A program made the translations under genes and the position numbers. The notes under the pieces are model-generated. The model saw only the letters and a list, made by a program, of their open reading frames with translations, was not told the origin of the DNA and did no database searches. From Sphingomonas sanxanigenens DSM 19645 = NX02 (GTDB taxonomy: Bacteria > Pseudomonadota > Alphaproteobacteria > Sphingomonadales > Sphingomonadaceae), in contig NZ_CP006644.1 in the NCBI RefSeq assembly GCF_000512205.2, positions 4,044,501 to 4,108,500 on the forward strand: a stretch of DNA of 64,000 nt, read 5' to 3'. Positions 17,343 to 25,836 of the stretch are shown piece by piece (position 1 is the first letter of the stretch; each line of letters starts with the position of its first letter).

Positions 17343-18112
17343 GCATCGCCGCGCTGCTCGACGCCGCCGGTCGCGATCCCGGCCGGCTGGAACTCGACCT
17401 GCCCGAGGGCTGGACGCAGGGCCGAACCGCCTATGGCGGGCTGAGCGCGGCGATCGCCTATCGCGCCGCGCGCTCCGTCCAGCCCGATCTGCCGCCGCTC
17501 CGCGCGGCGCAGATCGCTTTCGTCGGCCCGGTTTCCGGTGCCCTCTTCGCGCAGGCGACCTTGCTCAGGCGCGGCCGGACGAGCGCCTTCGTCCGCGCCG
17601 ACCTGTTCAACGGGGATGCCGTGGCGCTGAGCGCGACCTTCCTGTTCATGGACGAACGCGCATCGGAGGTGCAGTTCGACGCGCCGGCCATGCCCGAAGT
17701 CCCCGCCCCCGAAGACGCGGCGCCGGCGATGCGCGACGGCGCGCCCGCCTTCACCGAGCGGCTGGATTATGGCCATGGCCTGCCGTTCAGCGAACGCGGC
17801 CACCCCGAACTGCTCCGTTGGGTGCGCCTGCGCGACCGCGACGGCCTCGACGCGGCGACCGAGATGCTGCTGGTCGGCGATGCCTTGCCGCCGGGCGCCA
17901 CACCGCTGATGCCCCGCCCTGCCCCGATCAGTTCCGCCAACTGGACGGTGAACCTGCTCACCCCGGCGCCGGCCACGACGGACGGCTGGTGGCTGCTCCA
18001 GTCCCGCGCGGAACATGCCGCCGGCGGGGTCAGCAGCCAGGCGATGCGGGTTTGGAACCGGGCCGGCGCGGGGGTGATGACGGGCAGCCAGACGGTCTCG
18101 ATCTTCGGTTGA
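17336..18112 (+). CDS. Acyl-CoA thioesterase, double hot-dog
   Basis: The 258-residue protein matches TesB-like acyl-CoA thioesterases made of two hot-dog repeats: GWTQGRTAYGGLSAAIAYRAA with AAQIAFVGPVSG in the first, and WTVNLLTPAPATTDGWWLLQSRAEHAAGG with SQAMRVWNRAG in the second. It would release a free acid and CoA from a dead-end or product thioester. ATG at 17336 lies inside the end of the SDR gene. It is the last gene of the kinase-SDR-SDR operon; a ~540-base gap follows. Confidence 0.85.
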   Translation: MVGIAALLDAAGRDPGRLELDLPEGWTQGRTAYGGLSAAIAYRAARSVQPDLPPLRAAQIAFVGPVSGALFAQATLLRRGRTSAFVRADLFNGDAVALSATFLFMDERASEVQFDAPAMPEVPAPEDAAPAMRDGAPAFTERLDYGHGLPFSERGHPELLRWVRLRDRDGLDAATEMLLVGDALPPGATPLMPRPAPISSANWTVNLLTPAPATTDGWWLLQSRAEHAAGGVSSQAMRVWNRAGAGVMTGSQTVSIFG

Positions 18113-18651
18113 CCCGTCGAGGCGGACACGCTGCGCGGATCGCTCGACAGCTTGAACGTCTCCGAGCGGCGAAGGATGATCGAACGCATCGCCGGCGTGC
18201 GCCGCGATCATGCCCGCCAGCGGCCAGGCCGGCGCGAACACGATGCCTGGGGTCGGTGCGGCCATCCATCGTGCCATTCGGCGCAGGTGGACGGGACTGC
18301 CGTCATGCCTGCGTCGAGGTATATAGTCAGGACGAGGACGGCCGCAAAGATACGCAATATGTAAATATATGACCACAAACCCCTTCACATGCGTAACTGG
18401 CGGGGATATCTGAAAGCCGCAATGGCCGATCGGCGCGGCCGATGACAACTACCGGAGAGAAACTTGGCGACTGCTCCCGACAGGATCGCGCTCGCGCATC
18501 CCGACCGGCGATGCGGACTGCCGCCCTATCTCGAATCGAAGACGATCCTGCTGGCGGGCGAACCGGCCAAGCTGGCGCCGTGACCGAGATATCGGCGGCT
18601 CGCCGCCGCGGCCGATCGCTGAGCGGCGGCCCCATGACGGGAGAACGTCAA
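18113..18651. other. Long intergenic region, probable promoter of the amidohydrolase group
   Basis: This 539-base gap holds no well-supported gene. An AT-rich patch near 18355-18372 (around ATATGTAAATATAT) stands out from the GC-rich surroundings and could belong to a promoter. A 39-codon ORF with a plausible ribosome site (18464-18583) is listed separately. No tRNA-like or strong terminator structure was seen. Confidence 0.4.
18464..18583 (+). CDS. Possible small ORF (39 aa), function unknown
   Basis: A TTG start at 18464 with GGAG 6 bases upstream opens a 39-codon frame (starting MATAPDRIALAHP if initiated) that stops at 18583. It has no recognisable domain. It may be a real small protein, a leader peptide of the amidohydrolase gene 68 bases downstream, or chance. 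Weak support. Confidence 0.25.
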   Translation: MATAPDRIALAHPDRRCGLPPYLESKTILLAGEPAKLAP

Positions 18652-20379
18652 ATGGCAGCGTATGACCTCGTGCTGCGTGGTGGCCTGATCGTCGACGGCA
18701 GCGGCGACGAACCCTTCACCGGCGACGTGGCCCTCAGCGGCGGCCGCATCGCCGCCGTCGGCCGCGTGGACGGGCCCGGCTTGCATGAGATCGACGCGAC
18801 CGGGCGGATCGTCACCCCCGGTTTCGTCGACATCCACACCCATTATGACGGACAGGCCGTGTGGTCCGAGAGAATGACGCCATCGTCCGCGCATGGCGTC
18901 ACCACCGTGGTGATCGGCAATTGCGGCGTCGGCTTCGCGCCCTGCCGGGCGGCTGACCATGACTTGCTCATCGAGGTGATGGAAGGCGTGGAGGACATCC
19001 CCGGCGTGGTGATGGCCGAGGGATTGCCGTGGGACTGGGAAACCTTCCCCGAATTTCTCGATACGCTGGCGGCGCGGCCGCGCGATATCGATGTCGCCGC
19101 CTACCTGCCGCACAGCCCGCTGCGGGTCTATGCGATGGGCGCGCGGGGTGCGGCGCGCGAGGCAGCGACCAGCGACGACTTGCGCCGCATGCGCGATCTG
19201 GCACGCGAGGCGGTGGAGGCCGGCGCGCTCGGCTTCGCCACGTCGCGCACGTTCATCCACCGCACCGCTAACGGCACCCCGATCCCCAGCTTCGAGGCAT
19301 CGGGTGAGGAACTCGCCGCGATCGCGATGGGGCTGGCGGACGCGGGCGCCGGCATCGTGCAGGCGGTGATGGACGTGCCGCAGCGCAGCTGGGACGAGGA
19401 ACTCGCGATGCTGCGCGACGTGATCCGCCGTTCGGGGCGCCCCGCCACCTTCACCTTCGGCGCGCCCAACGGCGGCCCGCCGATCTGGCGGCCGGTGCTG
19501 GATGCGCTGGACGAGGCCCAGGCGGCGGGCGAGGTGCTGAGCGCACAGATCTTCCCCCGGCCGATCGGCATGATCGTGGGACTGGAGCTTTCCACCCACC
19601 CGTTCGCGCTCTCGCCGAGCTTCCAGCCGATCGCGCGCCTGCCGCTGGCGGAGAAGGTAGCGGCGCTGCGCGATCCGGCGATGCGCGCGCGGCTGATCGC
19701 GGAGCAGCCGGCGGTGGGGCATCCGCTGGCCGCGATGGGGCGCAGCTGGCCGTTCATGTTCCCGCTCGGCGATCCGCCGGTGTACGAACCCGCCGCCTCG
19801 GAAAGCGTCGCCGCGCGCGCTGTGTGCGCCGGCGTCACCCCGGAGGAGATCGCCTACGACCTGCTGCTGGAGGAGGGCGGCCGCGCGATGCTGTACGTCG
19901 CGCTCGGCAACTTCCACGAGAACCGGCTGGATGCGGTGCGCGAGATCATGGCGCATCCCGCCACCGTGCTGGGATTGGGCGATGGCGGCGCGCATTACGG
20001 ATCGATCTGCGACGCCAGCTACCCCACCTTCATGCTCGCCTACTGGGTGCGTGACCGGGCGAACGGGTTCCCGCTGGCGCAGGCGGTGCGGATGCTGGCG
20101 CGCGATCCGGCGATGGTGGTGGGGCTGGCCGACCGGGGATTGATCGCGCCGGGATACAAGGCCGATCTGAACGTGATCGATCTCGACCGCGTGGCTCTGC
20201 ACAAGCCGATGCTGCGCAGCGACCTGCCCGCCGGTGGACGCCGGCTGGACCAGGGCGCGGACGGTTACGACCTGACCATCGTGGCGGGCGAGATTATCGC
20301 CGAGCGGGGCGCGCCGACCGCCGCCCGCCCGGGCCGGCTGGTGCGGGGTGCGCAGGCGGCGCCCGCGACGGCGGCATGA
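18652..20379 (+). CDS. D-aminoacylase/N-acyl-D-amino-acid deacylase-like amidohydrolase
   Basis: This 575-residue cytoplasmic metal hydrolase has the N-terminal sandwich LVLRGGLIVDGSGDEPFTGDVA, the HxH metal motif in VDIHTHYDGQ near residue 60, the VIGNCGVGFAPCR segment with the bridging Cys of D-aminoacylases, and GLGDGGAHYG with the catalytic Asp region. Such enzymes cleave N-acyl-D-amino acids or related amides. I chose ATG 18652 because GGGAG lies 8 bases before it; the ATG at 18634 has no such site. It overlaps the next small ORF by 4 bases. In this catabolic setting it may cleave an amide-linked substrate rather than D-amino acids. Confidence 0.88.
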   Translation: MAAYDLVLRGGLIVDGSGDEPFTGDVALSGGRIAAVGRVDGPGLHEIDATGRIVTPGFVDIHTHYDGQAVWSERMTPSSAHGVTTVVIGNCGVGFAPCRAADHDLLIEVMEGVEDIPGVVMAEGLPWDWETFPEFLDTLAARPRDIDVAAYLPHSPLRVYAMGARGAAREAATSDDLRRMRDLAREAVEAGALGFATSRTFIHRTANGTPIPSFEASGEELAAIAMGLADAGAGIVQAVMDVPQRSWDEELAMLRDVIRRSGRPATFTFGAPNGGPPIWRPVLDALDEAQAAGEVLSAQIFPRPIGMIVGLELSTHPFALSPSFQPIARLPLAEKVAALRDPAMRARLIAEQPAVGHPLAAMGRSWPFMFPLGDPPVYEPAASESVAARAVCAGVTPEEIAYDLLLEEGGRAMLYVALGNFHENRLDAVREIMAHPATVLGLGDGGAHYGSICDASYPTFMLAYWVRDRANGFPLAQAVRMLARDPAMVVGLADRGLIAPGYKADLNVIDLDRVALHKPMLRSDLPAGGRRLDQGADGYDLTIVAGEIIAERGAPTAARPGRLVRGAQAAPATAA

Positions 20380-20555
20380 ACGGCGCGGCCTTTACTCGAG
20401 GCCTCCTGCAGCACCCCGGCGATTCCGGCAGCTGTTACGAACCGATCGAGGAGACCGGCATGCACGCAACGATCGACGAAGGACTCGCGGAGGCGGCCAG
20501 GTGGGACGGCCGCGATCCGATCCACGACATCGACATGCGCGGTGACGCGGCATGA
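20376..20555 (+). CDS. Small coupled ORF (59 aa), unknown function
   Basis: The frame starts with an ATG overlapping the amidohydrolase stop by 4 bases and ends by overlapping the GMC oxidoreductase start by 4 bases, so it is coupled on both sides and is probably translated. The 59-residue product is acidic, with a Cys in DSGSCYEPIEETG and no membrane segment or signal. I do not recognise the family. It could be the relic of a larger gene kept as a translational bridge, or a small partner protein of a neighbour. Confidence 0.6.
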   Translation: MNGAAFTRGLLQHPGDSGSCYEPIEETGMHATIDEGLAEAARWDGRDPIHDIDMRGDAA

Positions 20556-22165
20556 GCGCGCTGCCGGATACCGCCGACTATGTCGTGATTGGCGCAGGCT
20601 CCGCCGGCTGTGTCGTCGCCAACCGGCTGAGCGCCGATCCGGGCACCCGCGTGGTGGTGTTGGAGGCGGGGGGCCGCAATGCCGGGCTGCTCGCCACGAT
20701 GCCCGCCGGCATGGCGACACTGATGCGGGCCGCGAACGCCAGCAACTGGGCGTTCGAGAGCGAGCCGGTTGCGGCGTTGGGCGGGCGGCGGATGTTCGTG
20801 CCCCGCGGCAAGGGGTGGGGCGGTTCCTCCTCGATCAACGGCATGCTCTACGTTCGCGGCAACCGCGCGGATTACGATCAATGGCGGCAGATGGGACTGG
20901 CCGGCTGGAGTTACGACGATGTGCTCCCGCTGTTCCGCCGCATGGAGGACTTTTGCGGCGAGGCGGACACGTGGCATGGCAAGGGCGGTGAGTTGCCGGT
21001 GCGCTACGGCACCTCGCACGATCCGATCTATCGCGCCTTCATCGCGGCGGCGCGCGCGGCGGGTCACCCGGAGACGGACGATTTCAACGGCCGCGATCAG
21101 GAGGGCGTCGGCCGTTATCAGGTGAACATCGAGGGCGGCCGCCGTGCGGGCGCCCGGCGCGCCTTTCTGCTGCCGGCACTGAAGCGACCCAACCTGACGG
21201 CGGGGACGGAGCTGCACGTGACGCGGATCGTGGTGGAGGGCGGCCGCGCCGTCGCGGTGGAGTATGTCCGCGGCAAGGATCGCACGCCCGGCCGCATTGC
21301 CGCTGATCGCGAGATCATCCTGTGCGCGGGCACGATGCAGTCGCCGCAACTGCTCGGCCTGTCCGGGATCGGCGATCCGGAGGATCTGCGCGCGCTCGGC
21401 CTGGCTGTCGTTGCGGCGCTGCCGGGGGTGGGGCGCAACCTGCAGGATCATGTCGATATCGCCGTCACGTATCGCTCTCGCCTGCCCTTGTTGTGGAGCC
21501 GAACGAAGGGGTGGCGCGCGGGCCTTGTCGGGCTACGCTATCTGCTGTCACGCAGTGGGCTCGGCGCCAGCAACTCGCTGGAGGCGGGCGGCTTTCTGCG
21601 CACACGCCCCGAACTGGACCGGCCCGACGTGCAGATCCAGTTCATTCCCGGGGCGATGGTGAACCACGGGCAGAAGGGCATGCAGCCGTTCGATGGTTTC
21701 TCGATCGACATGATCGCGCTGCATCCCGAGAGCCGCGGCACCGTGCGGCTGCGTTCGGCCGATCCGTTCGCCCCGCCTGAAATCCACCCGAACCACCTCG
21801 CCACCACCGGCGATGTCGCGACTTTGCGCGCCGCCGTCCGCCTTGCGCGGGCGATCGGCGAGCAGCCTGCGCTGGCGCCGTGGCGGATCGCGGAGGACGA
21901 GCCGGGCGCCGATGCGGTAAGCGATGCCGCGATCGACGCATGGTTGTACGAACGTGCCGCGACGATCTTCCACCCTGTCGGCACCTGCCGGATGGGCGCG
22001 GCGGACGATCCCGGCGCGGTGGTGGACGCGGCACTGCGCGTCCGCGGCGTTGCCGGGCTGCGCATCGCCGATGCCTCGATCATGCCGACCATCGTCACAG
22101 GCAACACCAATGCCGCCTCGATGATGATCGGCGAGAAGGCCGCCGATCTCATACTGGCAGGTTAA
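20552..22165 (+). CDS. GMC-family FAD-dependent oxidoreductase (choline/alcohol dehydrogenase-like)
   Basis: This 537-residue flavoprotein has the N-terminal FAD motif VVIGAGSAGCVVANRL, the GGSSSINGMLYVRGN signature near residue 90, and the C-terminal active-site pair: His in HPVGTCRMG (~residue 474) and Asn in TGNTNAASMMIGEKA. Members oxidise alcohols to aldehydes or ketones in the cytoplasm and pass electrons to the respiratory chain. It is the last gene of the forward group and is coupled to the 59-residue ORF. A primary or secondary alcohol intermediate of the same pathway is the likely substrate; choline itself is not implied. Confidence 0.92.
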   Translation: MSALPDTADYVVIGAGSAGCVVANRLSADPGTRVVVLEAGGRNAGLLATMPAGMATLMRAANASNWAFESEPVAALGGRRMFVPRGKGWGGSSSINGMLYVRGNRADYDQWRQMGLAGWSYDDVLPLFRRMEDFCGEADTWHGKGGELPVRYGTSHDPIYRAFIAAARAAGHPETDDFNGRDQEGVGRYQVNIEGGRRAGARRAFLLPALKRPNLTAGTELHVTRIVVEGGRAVAVEYVRGKDRTPGRIAADREIILCAGTMQSPQLLGLSGIGDPEDLRALGLAVVAALPGVGRNLQDHVDIAVTYRSRLPLLWSRTKGWRAGLVGLRYLLSRSGLGASNSLEAGGFLRTRPELDRPDVQIQFIPGAMVNHGQKGMQPFDGFSIDMIALHPESRGTVRLRSADPFAPPEIHPNHLATTGDVATLRAAVRLARAIGEQPALAPWRIAEDEPGADAVSDAAIDAWLYERAATIFHPVGTCRMGAADDPGAVVDAALRVRGVAGLRIADASIMPTIVTGNTNAASMMIGEKAADLILAG

Positions 22166-22204
22166 ACATTATATGACATGGACCGGGCTGCCGCCGGCTT
22201 GCTG

Positions 22205-22396
22205 CTCCCTCTGCGCCGATGCCAAGCGCCTCCACCTGCGCCGCCAGCGGCTTCGAATGATCCAGGACGTGGTGTGCGCCAAGCTCCTTCACCCAATCCT
22301 GCGTTTCGGGGCGCGAGGCGGTCGCGATCACCGTCAAGTCGGTGCGCTGGCGCGCGATCTGCACTGCGACGGATCCAACGCCGCCAGCGCCGCCGA
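22205..22396 (-). pseudogene. Fragment of a zinc-type alcohol dehydrogenase/quinone reductase gene
   Basis: Read leftward, this segment encodes GGAGGVGSVAVQIARQ, then TASRPETQDWVKELGAHHV and KPLAAQVEALGIG, clearly the nucleotide-binding middle of a zinc-binding alcohol dehydrogenase family protein. Both the N-terminal catalytic part and the C-terminal part are missing, and the frame runs into unrelated sequence at both ends. It directly abuts the truncated LysR gene on the other strand, so a deletion or recombination joined the two. Confidence 0.75.
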
Positions 22397-23222
22397 GACG
22401 GCGTCATTGGTCAGCCGCCGGCTCGCCCGCCTCGAGGAAGAGTTGGGCATCCAGCTCCTTGCGCGCACGACGCGCGGCGCCACGCTTACCGAAGCTGGCG
22501 GTGCGTTCCGTGACTATGCCATGGGGGTTTGTGCCGGCCTCGACGCGGTGCGGGAAGCGATCCTTCCTGAAGAAGATCTTCAAGGGCTGTTACGTATTAC
22601 GGCGCCTCTATCCTTCGTCCCAACGATCTTCGCACCCGTCATCGCAGATATGGCTGTGCAGCACCCACGCCTGCAAATCCACGCCTCCTACAGCGATCAT
22701 TATGTCGATCTGGTCGGCGGGGGTTTCGACTGCGGAATTCGTGTCGGCTATCTTGAGGATTCAAATCTGATCGCTAAGCGCGTCGGGCCGATCTATGGCT
22801 CGCTCGTGGCAAGCCCGGCTTATGTCGCCGCTCACGGCGCCCCCGAAACGCTCGAGGAATTCCTCGATCACGAGGTTCTCATGCATGGAACGGAAGCTTG
22901 GCAGTTGATGGACGGCGATAAAGCCGTCATGGTTCGACCCCAAGGGCGATTGAAAGCGGACAACATCATAGCCTTAATGACGGCGGCCATAGCGGGGCTG
23001 GGCATAGCCAGGCTGCCCGACGGCATTGCCCATGAGCATCTGGCAAGCGGGGCTCTGATAAGAGTTTTGCCGCAACACCCACTGCCGATAGCGGGAATGT
23101 TCGTTGTGCGCCCACATAGCCCACATCCAGCACGCAAGGTGCGCGTCTTCACAGAGATGCTGCAGAACTTTCTTGGCAGCTGCCCATTTATCTCAAAGCC
23201 GTATTCTGACGACCAGCCGTAA
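22391..23222 (+). pseudogene. LysR-family regulator missing most of its DNA-binding domain
   Basis: From about 22391 the forward frame reads as a LysR regulator: LVSRRLARLEEELGIQLLAR (recognition helix end and wing), then a full substrate-binding domain ending near FTEMLQNFL. The first ~30 residues of the helix-turn-helix are absent; instead the open frame extends back to 22173 through the antisense of the alcohol dehydrogenase fragment. A 349-residue product could be made on paper, but it would lack a normal DNA-binding domain, so I treat it as a relic. Confidence 0.75.
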
Positions 23223-23252
23223 TCAAGCGCGTTCGAAAATTGCGGCACATTG

Positions 23253-23516
23253 CTTGAGCGCATATCAAAGGGGTCAGACAAACCTTATGTCATCATTGGC
23301 GATGTCGAAGGACAGTATTTGACCGATGTGCAGCGCCCTTGGCAACGGCTCCGCAGGCGCGCCAAACTCGACGATGTCCACATTCACGATCTGCGTCATT
23401 CCTTCGTTTCGGACGCTCTCGAAAGGGGTAATTACTGACGACGATCGGAAAACTGCCGGCCCGCACACAGGTCCAGACCACCGCGCGATACGCTTATCTT
23501 AAAACAGCGTCGGTGC
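23253..23516 (+). pseudogene. C-terminal relic of a tyrosine-type integrase, frameshifted
   Basis: The frame encodes RISKGSDKPYVI, then DVHIHDLRHSFVSDALERG, the HxLRHS box of tyrosine recombinases, and stops at 23438. In another frame right after it comes GKLPARTQVQTTARYAYLK, which holds the nucleophile Tyr motif (normally HxQxxTTxRYAH). So the 3' end of an integrase gene survives with one frameshift, and its 5' two-thirds are missing. It marks an old mobile-element boundary. Confidence 0.8.
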
Positions 23517-23531
23517 AACGCTTGCCAATCC

Positions 23532-24551
23532 TCAACGGACGAGCAGATAAATGCGCTTACGGGGATAGTCCCACACCGTTTTGAACTGGCTCAAGATGTT
23601 ATAGCCGAGGGACAACAGGTCAGGTTCGGTGATGCCGATCGGCGCGGCTGCGGGGGAAGGCGTTGTTTCGACCTCGATGCCCTTCAGGTCGGGCATGGGA
23701 TGGCCGCTCAACTCCCAGCCATGAAGATCGAAGCTGTCCGGTTTCGTTTTCGATGGGGTCAGTCGGCCTTCTTTTAGCAACCGGGCCTTGCCCGCTTCGC
23801 TCGTGCGGAGACTCCCATATTGGCCGGTGTCCCAGTCGGTGATGACGGGCATGTCGCCGATGTAGCCCGGCACAAGGGGAATATTGGGCAGCTTGCGGGT
23901 CTCGAACGGCAGTTCGGCGATCACGCGCTCCCCTTTCAGATAATCAGCCTCGCCATGCTTGTAGAAGGTTGCACGTAGATTTCGATAATCGAGCTTCATC
24001 GCGTGGTTCGCAAAGGCGGTGTAGCCGAACCAGCCGATGAAATCCGGGGTGACGTCGTTTTCCAACAGACGGGAATCCTTGGATGTGACGAGGGTTACGC
24101 TCGGGTAAGACAGCCCGCCAATGTGAACGGCCCGCACTTCGGGCACGAGATGAATCTCGAACGTCTGCCCGCTTCCAAAAAATCCCGTGCCGATTGTTCG
24201 TGCGCCCGTTACCGGCACGCGATGATCGTTGATCGACAGCGCCGATTCAATACCGGTGTCGAGCATGAATTTGCCTCTGACGCCGGCGGCTGAGCCTTCG
24301 ATGAAGGGATATTCTCGCACCATAACGATAGGCAGAGTCACAATCTTGTCGGTTAGTCTTACTTCGGGCGCTTCCTCGGACCGGGGGGGCCTTGCGGCGT
24401 CGCCCGCTGCCAAGACCGGCGCAGCGATTGCCGCCAGCAGCGCCGTGGCGCCAAATTTCCGAAGGCCGCCCAGTGTGGGCGCATATGGCGCGCGAAAGAT
24501 GTCGCAATTGATCAATGGTATGATGAAATTATATTTTTCCGAAATGGTCAT
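23532..24551 (-). CDS. Two-repeat retropepsin-like aspartyl protease family protein
   Basis: The 339-residue product has a hydrophobic export segment near residues 34-50 (ALLAAIAAPVLAAG). It then has two retropepsin-like repeats: the first with FMLDTG (Asp98) and a closing GWFGYTAFANHAMKLDY, the second with DWDTG (Asp241) and a closing LGYNILSQFKTVWDY. Each repeat supplies one DTG, so one chain could form the two-Asp active site that viral proteases build from a dimer. It is probably periplasmic. The ATG at 24551 follows AAGGTG in an unusually AT-rich patch. Catalytic activity is not certain, because similar bacterial proteins are poorly characterised. Confidence 0.75.
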   Translation of the reverse strand: MTISEKYNFIIPLINCDIFRAPYAPTLGGLRKFGATALLAAIAAPVLAAGDAARPPRSEEAPEVRLTDKIVTLPIVMVREYPFIEGSAAGVRGKFMLDTGIESALSINDHRVPVTGARTIGTGFFGSGQTFEIHLVPEVRAVHIGGLSYPSVTLVTSKDSRLLENDVTPDFIGWFGYTAFANHAMKLDYRNLRATFYKHGEADYLKGERVIAELPFETRKLPNIPLVPGYIGDMPVITDWDTGQYGSLRTSEAGKARLLKEGRLTPSKTKPDSFDLHGWELSGHPMPDLKGIEVETTPSPAAAPIGITEPDLLSLGYNILSQFKTVWDYPRKRIYLLVR

Positions 24552-24746
24552 GATAATTCACCTTGATATAGTTAAATTCATGATCATGCCGAGCTTATCT
24601 GTGAATCACATCAAATTCATGAGGCAATAAAAATCAAATATGCGCGCGTCTGCTCGACGGCAAATTCGGATCGGTGACGGTTAGCGTCATGCCCACGGGG
24701 CAGCGCTCCATTGCCATGTCGGCCGTCGCGGCGAGAGGCGCACGCG

Positions 24747-25778
24747 TCACTGTGCTGCCCTGATCATCGGCGCAACCTCTGTGCCGAGCAGTGCAATGGA
24801 GCGCATCATTGCTTCGGTTTCCAGCGATGCCGTACTCATCTGGAAAGTCACGCGCGATACGCCGCCCAGCACCTCGTCGAGGCGGCGTAGCTTTGCCGCA
24901 ACCGTTGCAGGTGCTCCGATCAGATAGGCGCCTTCGAAGCTGGCGGTATTGTCGAACTGCTCGCGCGTTGGCGGCGACCATCCGCGTTCGCGCCCGATCG
25001 TCGTCGTCAAGTGCAACCAGCCGGGAAAGAAAATGTCCCTTGCGGCTCCGTCGGTCTCGGCGACGAACCCCATGGCGTGGACGCCGATCTTCAGCCTTTC
25101 GGGGCTATGGCCCGCGCGTGCGCCTGCCTCCCGGTAAAGGTCGATCAACGGACGGAACCGGTCGAACGTGCCGCCGATGATGGCGACCATCAGCGGCAGG
25201 CCAAGGGCACCTGCCCGCGCAAAGGATTGGGGCGTGCCACCCACGCCGATCCAGACGGGCAATCTCGGCTGATGCGGACGCGGGAAGATGCCTTGGCCGT
25301 GCAGCGCGGGCCGGAAACGGCCCTGCCACGTGATTTCGGTGCTCTCACCCAGTTGGAGGAACAGGTCGACCTTTTCCGCGAAGAGATCGTCATAGGCGCG
25401 TGTGTCGAGGCCGAAGAGCGGATAGGCTTCACCGAAGGATCCCCGGCCCACGACCAGTTCCGCGCGGCCTTTCGAGATGAGATCGAGCGTGGCGAACTCC
25501 TGGAAGACGCGCACCGGGTCAGCCGCGCTCAGGACCGTGACCGCGCTGGTCAGGCGGATGCGGCTGGTGCGTGCCGCTGCCGCTGCCAGGATGATGGCGG
25601 GCGCGGAATCGAGGAATTCGGCGCGATGATGTTCGCCAATGCCAAAGACGTCGATGCCGGCCCGATCGGCCGCTTCCACCTCAGCCAGAAGGGCGGCCAT
25701 GCGATCGGCCGGCGATGGGCGTTCGCCCGTTACCGGGTCCGGGAGAATGGCTGCGAAGCTGTCGATACCGATTTCCAT
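24747..25778 (-). CDS. LLM-class flavin-dependent oxidoreductase (bacterial luciferase-like)
   Basis: This 343-residue protein has the luciferase-like monooxygenase pattern: GIGEHHRAEFLDSAPAIILAA, TSRIRLTSAVTVLSAADPVRVFQEFATLD, ELVVGRGSF and a later VWIGVGGTPQSFARAG. Members use reduced FMN and oxygen to oxidise or desulfonate organic compounds. It runs leftward behind the outer-membrane channel gene with a 58-base gap, so uptake and oxidation of the same compound is possible. No flavin reductase gene is adjacent. Confidence 0.9.
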   Translation of the reverse strand: MEIGIDSFAAILPDPVTGERPSPADRMAALLAEVEAADRAGIDVFGIGEHHRAEFLDSAPAIILAAAAARTSRIRLTSAVTVLSAADPVRVFQEFATLDLISKGRAELVVGRGSFGEAYPLFGLDTRAYDDLFAEKVDLFLQLGESTEITWQGRFRPALHGQGIFPRPHQPRLPVWIGVGGTPQSFARAGALGLPLMVAIIGGTFDRFRPLIDLYREAGARAGHSPERLKIGVHAMGFVAETDGAARDIFFPGWLHLTTTIGRERGWSPPTREQFDNTASFEGAYLIGAPATVAAKLRRLDEVLGGVSRVTFQMSTASLETEAMMRSIALLGTEVAPMIRAAQ

Positions 25779-25836
25779 GCATCTTCCTTACAGGCGCAAT
25801 GAGGGGTTGGACGGGGAGAGAGAGGACATGGCGCCT

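Noticed and set aside
22173-23222. Intact 349-residue LysR gene
   Set aside because: The first ~70 codons are the antisense of an alcohol dehydrogenase fragment and the helix-turn-helix is incomplete.
24634-24746. Possible small gene after the LLM oxidoreductase
   Set aside because: The leftward frame into 24634 continues only as an overlap with the oxidoreductase gene, and has no defensible start or domain.
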